Source of the DNA: Pirellulales bacterium
GTDB taxonomy: Bacteria > Planctomycetota > Planctomycetia > Pirellulales > JAICIG01
Assembly (NCBI GenBank): GCA_035533075.1
Contig: DATLUO010000035.1
Location: 1 to 42,402 of the forward strand
Direction of reading: 5' to 3'
DNA length: 42,402 nucleotides
Of the stretch, positions 24,788 to 32,668 are shown one piece after another (the first letter of the stretch is position 1; each line of letters begins with the position of its first letter). A program made the position numbers and the translations under genes. The notes below the pieces were generated by a model. The model saw nothing but the letters and a program-made list of their open reading frames with translations, was not told the origin of the DNA and made no database searches.

Positions 24788-26071
24788 ATGAAGGGACTCA
24801 TCTTCACCTATGTCATGTGCTACGGCGGCTCCGTTGTGGCGCTCTTCAAGCCATGGTATGGGCTGTTGGTCTACGTGTGCTTCGCCATTATCAAGCCGAA
24901 CGCACTGTGGTATTGGGTGGTCCCGGAGGGGAACTTCAGCCGGATTGTGGCCATTGCGCTGCTTCTGGGCTGGTGCATGCGGGGCGCCTGGAACTGGAAC
25001 TTCGGTCGTGCTGGACTGCTGGTTGCTGCGGTGTCTTTCGCCGTCCTTTGGGCCGCGCTTCTGGTTCCCACATCCTACGATACTTCAAAGGCGTGGGGCT
25101 TCGTCGACGGACATTTGAAGATCCTGCTGCCGATCATCGTCGCTATGACCACGATTCGGTCAGTGAACCAAGTCAAACAATTGGCCTGGGTAATCGCACT
25201 CAGCCAGGGCTATGTTGCGTTGGAACTGAACCTGAGCTATTTTGGCGGCTTCAACCGCATGCAGGAGCTTGGTTTCGGCAGCCTTGACAACAATGGGTGC
25301 GCGATCACCATGAACGCGTGCGTTGGGCTCTGCTTCTTTCTGGGTTTGCACGCCGAGAAACTTTGGCAAAAAGGGGTGGCCTTCGCCTCGGCGCTCTTCA
25401 TTGCTCATGCCGTGATGCTCTCCTTTTCCCGCGGGGGACTGCTGGGCCTAATAGTAACCGGCCTGGTCAGCTTCTGGCTGATTCCCAAGCGGCCCGTCCA
25501 TTATCTCGCGTTCGCGATTGCCGTTGCCATCGGCCTGCGTCTCGCCGGAGCGCAGGTGCTGGAACGCTTCGGCACCGCATTTGTCGACGAGCGTGAGCGG
25601 GACCGGTCTGCCAGCCTGCGCCTTTTGCACTGGGACGCCTGCACCAAGTCGATGCTCAAGAACCCTTGGGGTGTTGGTCCGTTTCAATGGCCGCACACGG
25701 CCATGGAATATGGATTGCCAGAAATGGAGGCACACAGTTTCTGGTTCCAGACCGGGGCCGAGCTGGGCGTGCCGGGTTTGTTGGCCTTCGTTCTTTTCTA
25801 TCTCGGCTCGATATGGCGGCTCTGGCCACTGGCTCGGGGCAAATTGTCGGTGGCCGACCCGTGGCTGGTCAATCTGGCGCAAATGGTGATCGCGTCGCTG
25901 GTCGGGTTTTGCGTCTCCACGCAGTTCGTGAGCTCTCAGGGTGTGGAAACCCCCTTCTACGTCGCCCTGGTTGGTATGGGAACATTGAAACTCTACTCCC
26001 TTCAGTCGGCCGCTTTGCCGGTAAGGTGGCAACGAACGACAAGCTGGGCTCCTGCAACGAGGCCTGCATGA
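24788..26071 (+). CDS. O-glycosylation ligase / polymerase, exosortase-associated type
   Basis: 427 residues from ATG 24788, with ~11 membrane segments. The N terminus MKGLIFTYVMCYGGSVVALF and VYVCFAIIKPNALWYW match the putative O-glycosylation ligase family tied to exosortase systems. The Wzy_C-type region has SFSRGGLLGLI, NPWGVGPFQW and a periplasmic EMEAHSFWFQTGAELGVPG with the conserved His. It should transfer or polymerise lipid-linked glycan on the periplasmic side. It is the second ligase-like protein in the window, besides the much larger fusion at 1290. Its TGA overlaps the ATG of the Wzt-type ATPase gene (ATGA). Confidence 0.9.
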   Translation: MKGLIFTYVMCYGGSVVALFKPWYGLLVYVCFAIIKPNALWYWVVPEGNFSRIVAIALLLGWCMRGAWNWNFGRAGLLVAAVSFAVLWAALLVPTSYDTSKAWGFVDGHLKILLPIIVAMTTIRSVNQVKQLAWVIALSQGYVALELNLSYFGGFNRMQELGFGSLDNNGCAITMNACVGLCFFLGLHAEKLWQKGVAFASALFIAHAVMLSFSRGGLLGLIVTGLVSFWLIPKRPVHYLAFAIAVAIGLRLAGAQVLERFGTAFVDERERDRSASLRLLHWDACTKSMLKNPWGVGPFQWPHTAMEYGLPEMEAHSFWFQTGAELGVPGLLAFVLFYLGSIWRLWPLARGKLSVADPWLVNLAQMVIASLVGFCVSTQFVSSQGVETPFYVALVGMGTLKLYSLQSAALPVRWQRTTSWAPATRPA

Positions 26072-27351
26072 AACCCGCCATCCAAGTCGAAGGACTGTCG
26101 AAGAGCTACCGGATCTCGGGAGGGGACCGGGGCCAGTACCGCACGCTGCGCGAGTCGCTCACCGGCGCCGCGCTGGCTCCCTGGCACGGTTTCCGGCGGC
26201 TCGTCGGAAACGGGCCGCCGGCGCGCACCCAAAACGCGCAGACCGTGCGGGCGCTCGACGACGTCTCACTCGAGGTCCGGCCGGGCGAGGTGGTGGGGGT
26301 GATCGGCCGCAACGGGGCGGGCAAAAGCACGCTCTTGAAGATCATCAGCCGGGTCACGGAGCCGACGGCGGGCCGCGTCGCCTTGCGCGGCCGCTTGGCC
26401 AGCCTGCTTGAGGTCGGCACGGGCTTCCACGCCGAGCTTACGGGACGCGAGAACATCTACTTGAGCGGCGCGGTCCTCGGGATGTCGAAGCGCGACTTGG
26501 CGCGTCAGTTCGACGCCATCGTCGATTTCGCCGAGATCGGCGGCTATCTGGATACCCCGGTCAAGCGCTATTCCAGCGGCATGCTCGTGCGGCTGGCCTT
26601 CGCGGTCGCGGCACACCTGGAACCGGATATTCTGCTCTTGGACGAAGTGCTGGCCGTGGGCGACGCGGGCTTTCGCGCCAAGTGCATCCGCCGCATGAAG
26701 GAGCTGATTTCGTCGAACGTGGCCGTGCTCTTCGTCTCGCACCAGCGGAGCCAGATCGTCCAGGTCTGCCAGCGCTGCGTCGTACTGCACCAAGGGCGGC
26801 TGGTCTACTCGGGCAATCCGGAAGCGGCCTGGCAACAATACGTCGACACCCTGCAAGCGGCGCCGGCGACCGTCAACTTCGCGAGCGCCTGCCAGTCTGG
26901 CGGGCGGCTGCTTGGTCTGACGATCACCGACGCCGACGGGCGGGCGACGACAAGCGTCGCGGCGAACGAGCCGTTGTCGCTCACCGTCGCTTACCAACTC
27001 GACCGGCAAATCGATCGACTTGGCCTTGGAATCAACTTTCACCAGGGCAACGGCGACCTGCTTGCCGACTGGACCACGTTCGACTGCGGCGTTGAGATCC
27101 CTCGCCTCCCCGGCCGCCATTCTCTGCGGCTCGACCTTGAGGGCCTGCCGGTTTCGGGCGGTAGCTATCTCATCGGCGTGCGTCTCTATGACCTGCAAAG
27201 CGGCGATGCGCTTGACCGGCATTTCCAGAGATACCCACTCATGGTGAACGGGCCGGCCGATCAACATTTGATTTCGCTCCGCCAACGGTGGACGCATTCC
27301 ACCACCGAAATAAAACGGCGGCCTGCACAAACTGATCTGTTGGAGATATAG
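26068..27351 (+). CDS. Wzt-type ABC transporter ATPase with carbohydrate-binding C-terminal domain
   Basis: 427 residues from ATG 26068. The ATPase half has GVIGRNGAGKST (Walker A, ~77-88), the atypical signature RYSSGM usual for Wzt/TagH, LLLDEVLAVGDAG (Walker B and D-loop) and VLFVSHQ (H-loop). Residues ~275-415 form a beta-rich extension (LTVAYQLDRQIDRLGLGINF, SGGSYLIGVRLYDL) like the Wzt C-terminal domain, which in O-antigen exporters recognises the glycan's terminal cap. It therefore should drive and gate export through the permease encoded at 17544; the separation of the two genes is unusual, since they are normally adjacent. A capping methyltransferase could come from the neighbouring genes. 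Confidence 0.92.
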   Translation: MKPAIQVEGLSKSYRISGGDRGQYRTLRESLTGAALAPWHGFRRLVGNGPPARTQNAQTVRALDDVSLEVRPGEVVGVIGRNGAGKSTLLKIISRVTEPTAGRVALRGRLASLLEVGTGFHAELTGRENIYLSGAVLGMSKRDLARQFDAIVDFAEIGGYLDTPVKRYSSGMLVRLAFAVAAHLEPDILLLDEVLAVGDAGFRAKCIRRMKELISSNVAVLFVSHQRSQIVQVCQRCVVLHQGRLVYSGNPEAAWQQYVDTLQAAPATVNFASACQSGGRLLGLTITDADGRATTSVAANEPLSLTVAYQLDRQIDRLGLGINFHQGNGDLLADWTTFDCGVEIPRLPGRHSLRLDLEGLPVSGGSYLIGVRLYDLQSGDALDRHFQRYPLMVNGPADQHLISLRQRWTHSTTEIKRRPAQTDLLEI

Positions 27352-27355
27352 GAAT

Positions 27356-28402
27356 ATGGCCGAAACCTTTCTCGCGAGAAACGACGCGATCGATCTGCAG
27401 GGCACCAATGCGTTAACTGGAAATAAGCCGCCCGCAGGCGGATGCTCATCGCTCAAGGCCACCGGTTCGGCCACAGCCGGGCCGGCGTTTAAACAGCGCG
27501 CGGCACGCTTGGCGACGCGACTAGCTAGTTCGTATCTACAGAATAGGTACTGTCGTCTTGGCAAGCGACTGTTGTGGGACCGCCTCTGTGTTCCTCACTT
27601 GTCGTGGCGCCAAGACGATCTTGTCTGCCGGACGCAATTCGGCGCACGAATGTCCTCGCGGCCTTGCGAGTTCATCGAAAGCCGGATTCTCTTCTTCGGC
27701 GCCTGGGAACCGCGAATTACATCCCTGTTTCAGGAAATAATCAAGCCGGGAGATGTGGTCCTCGACGTCGGCGCGAATGTCGGATATTTCACGCTGCTGG
27801 CGTCGGCTTGCGTCGGCCGGCAGGGTCGTGTATACGCCGTGGAACCGAGTGACTCAATCCGGCGCCGTTTACTTCATAACCTCGAGCTTAACGGGACAGA
27901 CAACGTCACAGTCCTTCCCTGCGCCGCCTGGGACTGTTGCGGAGAAGCTACCTTTAGTCTCGCCACGCACAACGGTGGTGCGTCGTCGCTACGGCCACTG
28001 GAATCGCAATACGGTGCCGTTGAAGAGCATGTCAAACTCGCGCGGCTTGACGGGCTCATCCCGGCTGAGGATGCGTCACGCGTCCGCTTGATCAAACTCG
28101 ACATTGAAGGCGCCGAGTTGCACGCGTTGCGTGGGCTGTCCCGGCTATTTGATGTCAACCGCGAGGTGGCGATCGTTTCCGAGGTAAACCCACAGATGCT
28201 CAGAGAGCTTGGTGAGTCAGCAAGCAACCTGTGTAATTCGCTGACAGATCTTGGTTTCTCCGCGTACGCCATCGAGAACGACTACTCCGTCGAAGCTTAC
28301 CTCCGGCCACAAAGGGCTAAGCTGCCGCAACGGCTGGAGCGCGCTCCGACGGAAGCCGGTGAAGTGCTCTTCACGCGAGCAAGCATGCCTCCGCTCGGTT
28401 AA
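27356..28402 (+). CDS. FkbM-family methyltransferase
   Basis: 348 residues starting at ATG 27356, 5 nt after the Wzt gene. The first ~110 residues are poorly conserved and Ala-rich. The catalytic domain contains VVLDVGANVGYFTLLAS (~134-150), VYAVEPSDSIRRRLLHNLELN and LIKLDIEGAELHALRG (~244-259), the signatures of FkbM methyltransferases, which usually O-methylate sugars in surface polysaccharides. In Wzm/Wzt systems a terminal methyl group can act as a chain-length cap, so proximity to the Wzt gene is suggestive but not proof. Codon use is slightly less GC-biased than in the core operon. Confidence 0.88.
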   Translation: MAETFLARNDAIDLQGTNALTGNKPPAGGCSSLKATGSATAGPAFKQRAARLATRLASSYLQNRYCRLGKRLLWDRLCVPHLSWRQDDLVCRTQFGARMSSRPCEFIESRILFFGAWEPRITSLFQEIIKPGDVVLDVGANVGYFTLLASACVGRQGRVYAVEPSDSIRRRLLHNLELNGTDNVTVLPCAAWDCCGEATFSLATHNGGASSLRPLESQYGAVEEHVKLARLDGLIPAEDASRVRLIKLDIEGAELHALRGLSRLFDVNREVAIVSEVNPQMLRELGESASNLCNSLTDLGFSAYAIENDYSVEAYLRPQRAKLPQRLERAPTEAGEVLFTRASMPPLG

Positions 28403-28423
28403 TCGCTGTGAGTAGATACTGAT

Positions 28424-29194
28424 ATGGCTAGCGTCAAAGACTTGTTCGTGCGCACATTAAATCGTCCGTTGCGGCGATTTGGCGCCGAGATCGTTCCGGC
28501 GTGGCAGCGCCAGTGGTGGCGCTGTCCAAGCGCGTTTGAGCTCGGTGGACGGAACTTTTCGTACTTCTACCATTGTTATAACTGTGGCTGGCCACCGTAT
28601 GCCACGGAACGCTGCGCCGAGTTGGGATTAGCCGACGCATGGTTGAACGAGTTACACGACACAAATGAGCTGGTGGAAGTTGGCGCGGTAACGCCCTACT
28701 ATTGGCCCAGCCGCGTTAAGAATGTGGTCGACCCGTTTGACCCGCACAAACTTGTCACCTTGCGACTCTCGCTGTTCGACGTCGATTTCACGGGGAAAAC
28801 CGTCCTCTCCATTTCGACGCTCGAGCACGTCGGCTTGGCTGAATACGGCGGTGAGAAGTCGCCTGGGCAGGCCGTGCGGGCGCTACGAAAGATTCTCGAC
28901 GAGTCGCCCTGCTTCCTTTTGACCGTGCCCGTGGGTTACAACCCGGCTCTCGACGGGCTCTTTTTTGAAAACGCCAGCTCTGTTACCCGCGACGCACAAT
29001 TGCGATTCCTCGTTCGTACGGCAGATGGGCAGTGGCGTGAGGAAATCATCACGAGCGATGCACGCCGCCCTTACGACGCGCCAGGAGTCAACCACGGAAG
29101 ATCCGCCTCCGCGTTGGCGGTTTTGGAGCGCGGCGACCTGCTGAGATTGGGTCCTGTGGTTGGCGAAGCGGCGGGAGCGGTCTATGCCCGTTGA
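28424..29194 (+). CDS. Methyltransferase-like protein with degenerate SAM motif
   Basis: 256 residues from ATG 28424. The C-terminal two thirds resemble a Rossmann methyltransferase: NELVEVGAVTPYYW where motif I would be, VVDPFDPH, then VLSISTLEHVGLAEYGG and LLTVPVGYNP. The glycine-rich GxGxG is lacking, so SAM binding is uncertain. The N terminus has basic residues and FSYFYHCYNCGW with two Cys. The next gene starts inside its last codons (ATG 29184). It is probably a divergent glycan methyltransferase; a catalytically inactive partner of the FkbM protein is an alternative. Confidence 0.6.
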   Translation: MASVKDLFVRTLNRPLRRFGAEIVPAWQRQWWRCPSAFELGGRNFSYFYHCYNCGWPPYATERCAELGLADAWLNELHDTNELVEVGAVTPYYWPSRVKNVVDPFDPHKLVTLRLSLFDVDFTGKTVLSISTLEHVGLAEYGGEKSPGQAVRALRKILDESPCFLLTVPVGYNPALDGLFFENASSVTRDAQLRFLVRTADGQWREEIITSDARRPYDAPGVNHGRSASALAVLERGDLLRLGPVVGEAAGAVYAR

Positions 29195-29948
29195 CCGGCA
29201 ACTTTCCGCGCGGCCGATCTTCATCGTGGGGGCTCCGCGGTCTGGCACCACGCTCATGCGGTCGATTCTCGACGCGCACCCTGAGATCTTTTGCCCGGCT
29301 TGGGAGACGGGATTGTTCGTGCATTTCGACGAGATGCTCAATGGCGACCTGCTGAAGGTGATGCGTGTGGAAGGCCCACACTTTCCTTTATCGCGGGCCG
29401 ACGTGATCGACTGGGTTCGTCGCTCGGCGGAAGACATGATGGGATTGTTTGCCGCCAAGGCAGGCAAGCCGCGCTGGGCTGAGAAGACACCTGCACACGT
29501 CTACAACATGCGGCTCATTACCGAGGCGTTTCCCGAGTGTCAGTTTATTCACATGATTCGCGACGGCTACGAAGTCGTGCGGTCGCTGCAGAACATGCCC
29601 TGGGCGCCGCGGCAGATCCACTGGAGCACGAGCCGCTGGACGAGCAGCATTGCAGCGGGGCGCGAGTGCGGCGCGGAGTTGGGCGTCGCGCGATACGTTG
29701 AAGTGCGGTACGAAGACCTTACCAAGCGCGCCGAGCCGACCTTGCGGAAGGTCTGCGAATTTCTTGACGAGCCGTTCGCCGAGCAAATGCTGGCCTTCGA
29801 TCGCGCCGAGAACAACTCCTGGGGAGCCACGCAAAAGCCGCTGCAAGACAAGCCCGTGAACAAGCACCGGGATCTGGGACCGATGGAACGGCTGGTGTTC
29901 CGCCTCAAAGGCGGCAGGCTGCAGCGCGAATTAGGGTACGGTCGGTGA
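29184..29948 (+). CDS. Sulfotransferase family protein
   Basis: 254 residues from ATG 29184, preceded by GGGAG at a good ribosome-site distance; a TTG at 29160 is less likely. The PAPS 5'-phosphosulfate loop is FIVGAPRSGTTLMRSIL near the N terminus, and the 3'-phosphate site is HMIRDGYEVVRSL. WAEKTPAHVYNM is another family motif. It should transfer sulfate from PAPS to a hydroxyl of a sugar. Sulfated polysaccharides are common in marine and planctomycete surfaces, and a second sulfotransferase domain is encoded at 41350. It overlaps the preceding gene by 11 nt and the next by 4 nt. Confidence 0.88.
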   Translation: MPVDRQLSARPIFIVGAPRSGTTLMRSILDAHPEIFCPAWETGLFVHFDEMLNGDLLKVMRVEGPHFPLSRADVIDWVRRSAEDMMGLFAAKAGKPRWAEKTPAHVYNMRLITEAFPECQFIHMIRDGYEVVRSLQNMPWAPRQIHWSTSRWTSSIAAGRECGAELGVARYVEVRYEDLTKRAEPTLRKVCEFLDEPFAEQMLAFDRAENNSWGATQKPLQDKPVNKHRDLGPMERLVFRLKGGRLQRELGYGR

Positions 29949-31174
29949 AAGTCGGAATTTACCAGAGCTACTGGGGCGAGGTGGGCGGCGGCCAGCGCTA
30001 TCTGGCCGCCGTGGCCGAAGTGCTCGCGCGCAGCCACGACGTGGAGATCGTGCATCACTGCGACGAGTTCGATCCGTTGGCGACGGGCCAGGCGATGGAC
30101 GTCGATCTGGCGGCGATCGCCTTCCGCTATATCGAACCAGCGGAGCGGACAACACCGCAGAGTCGAAATCCGTGGATGCGGCTGCGCGAGGAGGCCGAGT
30201 GGTGCGCCGAGGTCAGCCAGCCCTACGACCTGTTCATCAACTGTGGCAATACCGTGCCGTTCTTCTGCCACGCCCCGCGGGGCGTCTTGATCACCTTCTT
30301 CCCGGAAACAAGCTGCGACCAGTTTCATGGGCGAGCGACGAAGGCCTGGCGCCGAAGGTCCCTGGCGCACAGGTTCGTCGCGCGGGCCTTTCACGGCGTT
30401 GAATGGCGTCGGCGGTTTGCGGGCTACCAGCAGGTGATGACCTGTTCGGAATACTCGCGGCGCTGGTTGGGGCAACTCTGGTCCGTCAAGGCCGACGTAC
30501 TCTACCCGCCGCTGCGGCGGGGCTTATCGCCAAAAGAGAAAGAGCCGCTGATTCTTTCCGTCGCGCGGTTTGACGGCGGCCGGCACAAGCGGCAGGACCT
30601 GCTCGTCGAGGCGTTCAAACGGCTCTGCGACGCGGGCGTCGCCGGCTGGCGCCTGGAACTTGTCGGCTCCGTGGCAAGAAACGATGCGGCGCGAACGTTT
30701 GTCGACTCGCTGCGCCGCTCGGCCGAGAACTATCCCGTCGACATCCAAGCCGACCTGTCCGCCGACGAATTGCGGCTGAGGCTCGAGCGCGCGGCCATGT
30801 TCTGGCACGCGATGGGTTACGGCGTGGACCGCAAGCACGAACCCGGTCGCCTGGAGCATTTCGGCATGGTGGCGACCGAGGCCATGGCCACCGGCTGCGT
30901 GCCCCTGCTGTTCGACGGCGGCGGTTTGCCCGAAAGCGTGTGCGATGGTCGCCACGGATTCCTATGGCAGGACGCCTCCGAGCTCGTCGCAAAAACGCGA
31001 CGGCTGATCGACGACGCCGAGTTGCGGTCTCGCCTGAGCGCGGCGTCGATCGGACGCGCCGCCGACTTTTCGCAAGAAAAATTCGAGGAGCGGTTGCGCG
31101 AGGTGTTGTCGCCGGTGTTGCGATTTCCGCGGGTCCGACGCGCCGCGGAGCGCTTGGCGAATGCGACGGCCTGA
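29945..31174 (+). CDS. GT4-like glycosyltransferase
   Basis: 409 residues from GTG 29945, overlapping the sulfotransferase stop (GTGA). The N-terminal domain begins MKVGIYQSYWGEVGGGQRYL with the acceptor-side Gly loop. The C-terminal Rossmann domain includes LILSVARFDGGRHKRQDLLVEAF and HFGMVATEAMATGCVPLLFD, with the Ex7E-type motif of retaining GT-B enzymes. A middle segment of ~90 residues (SRNPWMRLREEAEWCAEV) is specific to this protein. It acts in the cytoplasm; donor and acceptor cannot be predicted. It overlaps the next GT4 gene by 14 nt, indicating a tight sub-operon of sulfotransferase and two GTs. Confidence 0.88.
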   Translation: MKVGIYQSYWGEVGGGQRYLAAVAEVLARSHDVEIVHHCDEFDPLATGQAMDVDLAAIAFRYIEPAERTTPQSRNPWMRLREEAEWCAEVSQPYDLFINCGNTVPFFCHAPRGVLITFFPETSCDQFHGRATKAWRRRSLAHRFVARAFHGVEWRRRFAGYQQVMTCSEYSRRWLGQLWSVKADVLYPPLRRGLSPKEKEPLILSVARFDGGRHKRQDLLVEAFKRLCDAGVAGWRLELVGSVARNDAARTFVDSLRRSAENYPVDIQADLSADELRLRLERAAMFWHAMGYGVDRKHEPGRLEHFGMVATEAMATGCVPLLFDGGGLPESVCDGRHGFLWQDASELVAKTRRLIDDAELRSRLSAASIGRAADFSQEKFEERLREVLSPVLRFPRVRRAAERLANATA

Positions 31175-32600
31175 CAAGTTGCTGATCGTGGCCCATTCGC
31201 CTTTGCGGGGCGGGGCCGAATACTGTCTTGATACGACGTTGCGCAATCTCGACCGGAACAACTTCGACGCCACGGTGGTTTTTCCGTTCGAGGGGCCGAT
31301 GAGCCACGCGGCACGCGAATACGGTTACGACGTGCGTGCGACGCCGCTTTGCCATTGGCTGTACTTCGACAAAGACGCATGGTACTGGAAGAATTTGTTA
31401 GGGCGATCTTGGGCCAACGTGCTCCGGTTGCGGCGATTGATTCGCGAAGTCCGGGCTGACGTGGTCTACACCAATACGAGTGCGATCTTCGAAGCGGCGG
31501 TGGCGGCCAGGTTGGCCGGCGTGCCGCACGTCTGGCACGTCCACGAGGTGCTGGCCGAGGGCAACCGCATGCAACAGCTTTTGCCGCTGCCGGTGATGAA
31601 GCGATTGATTTACCGACTATCGGACCGGATCGTGTTTGAATCGCACTCGGCGCGCCGCGTGTTCGAAACTTCGACGCCCGCCGATAAATCGGTGGTGGTT
31701 TACAATAGCCTTCGGCTGACGGACGAGATTGCAAATTGCAAATTGCAAATTGCAAATTGCAAATCGGACGAGAATGCTGCCGCGAATCCAAAATCCAAAA
31801 TCCAAAATCCAAAATCCGACTGCCCTCACCTAGCCTCTCCCGAGGGGAGAGGGATTTTTGGCCTGGAGGCTGATGATCGCGTGATTGGTTTTGTGGGGCA
31901 GTTCATCGACCGCAAGAACCCGCTGCTGCTGCTCCGCGCGTTGGCGAAAGTGCGGGAAGTGCCGCGGCTTAAGTGCCTGTTTGCCGGAGAAGGACCGTTG
32001 GAAGGCGCGATGCGGGCAGCGATCGGCCGGTTGTGCCTGGGTGATATTTGCCGGATTGTCGGCTTTCAATCCGATGTGGCGCCGGTGATGCGAGCGATTG
32101 ACATCTTGGTGCTCTCGTCGCGGCAGGAATCGTTCGGACTGGTGTTGGTTGAGGCGGCCAGCCAGGGCAAGCCGGCCATCGCCTGCCAGTGCCAAGGCCC
32201 TGGGGAGATCATTGTCGATGGGGAGACGGGCTTACTCGTGCCGCAGGACGACGAGAACGCGATGGCGCGCGCGATCGAACGGATGTTCGCGGATGACGGC
32301 GTGCGGCGGCGGATGGGCGACGCGGGCAGGCGGCGGGCGTACGAGGAGTTTTGCCCGGTGAAAAACACGCGGAAGCTGGAGCAGGTGTTTATCGAGGTAA
32401 TTGAAGCGTCGCGGCGAGGCCGGCGTGAGCGCCGTAGCCCTCTCGCTCCGCGCGAGGAAAGCCTTCGTAGCCCGCTTGCTCCGCAAGCGGAAAGCCTTCG
32501 TAGCCCGCTTGCTCCGCAAGCGGATGGCGCGGGAGGATGGGCTTCCCAGCCCGTCTCGTCAGAACGTATCTCCGCTTCGACGAGGGATAGTAGCCACTGA
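31161..32600 (+). CDS. GT4 glycosyltransferase carrying repeat-encoded insertion and tail
   Basis: 479 residues from ATG 31161. It is a GT-B enzyme with LLIVAHSPLRGGAEYCL near the N terminus, PHVWHVHEVLAEGN, VIGFVGQFIDRKNPLLLLRA and ESFGLVLVEAASQGKPAIA (Ex7E). Three non-native parts stand out. Residues ~190-202 come from a GCAAATT array (IANCKLQIANCK), ~209-219 from an AATCCAA array (NPKSKIQNPKSK), and PHLASPEGRG from a palindromic element; all are placed in the inter-domain linker. The last ~55 residues consist largely of an 11-residue repeat (SPLAPQAESLR). Heptamer copy-number changes at 31728 or 31785 would truncate or restore the enzyme. Confidence 0.85.
   Translation: MRRPDKLLIVAHSPLRGGAEYCLDTTLRNLDRNNFDATVVFPFEGPMSHAAREYGYDVRATPLCHWLYFDKDAWYWKNLLGRSWANVLRLRRLIREVRADVVYTNTSAIFEAAVAARLAGVPHVWHVHEVLAEGNRMQQLLPLPVMKRLIYRLSDRIVFESHSARRVFETSTPADKSVVVYNSLRLTDEIANCKLQIANCKSDENAAANPKSKIQNPKSDCPHLASPEGRGIFGLEADDRVIGFVGQFIDRKNPLLLLRALAKVREVPRLKCLFAGEGPLEGAMRAAIGRLCLGDICRIVGFQSDVAPVMRAIDILVLSSRQESFGLVLVEAASQGKPAIACQCQGPGEIIVDGETGLLVPQDDENAMARAIERMFADDGVRRRMGDAGRRRAYEEFCPVKNTRKLEQVFIEVIEASRRGRRERRSPLAPREESLRSPLAPQAESLRSPLAPQADGAGGWASQPVSSERISASTRDSSH
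31728..31853. repeat. GCAAATT array, AATCCAA array and palindrome in one linker
   Basis: 31728-31764 holds about five GCAAATT units; 31785-31817 about 4.7 AATCCAA units; 31823-31853 is a CCCTCACC..CTCTCCCGAGGGGAGAG palindromic element. All three are translated in the glycosyltransferase. Neither heptamer family contains a stop in any frame. Confidence 0.9.
32435..32533. repeat. 33-nt tandem repeats encoding a C-terminal tail
   Basis: Three copies begin at 32435 (variant), 32468 and 32501, each containing a hairpin such as CCGCTTGCTCCGCAAGCGG. They encode the 11-residue unit SPLAPQAESLR. The period is a multiple of three, so copy-number change would preserve frame. Confidence 0.85.
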
Positions 32601-32603
32601 TTT

Positions 32604-32660
32604 TCACGGATGAAACACGGATAACGACAAATCCGTGTTTGATCGGTGTTCCATCCGTGG
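32604..32660. repeat. CACGGAT dispersed repeat between two GT genes
   Basis: TTTCACGGATGAAACACGGAT, given in part, is followed by ATCCGTG and CCATCCGTGG, forming CACGGAT/ATCCGTG hairpins. A related copy lies beside the group II intron at about 20402-20431. It fills the gap between the GT4 and GT2 genes. Confidence 0.6.
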
Positions 32661-32668
32661 CCTGTGGA

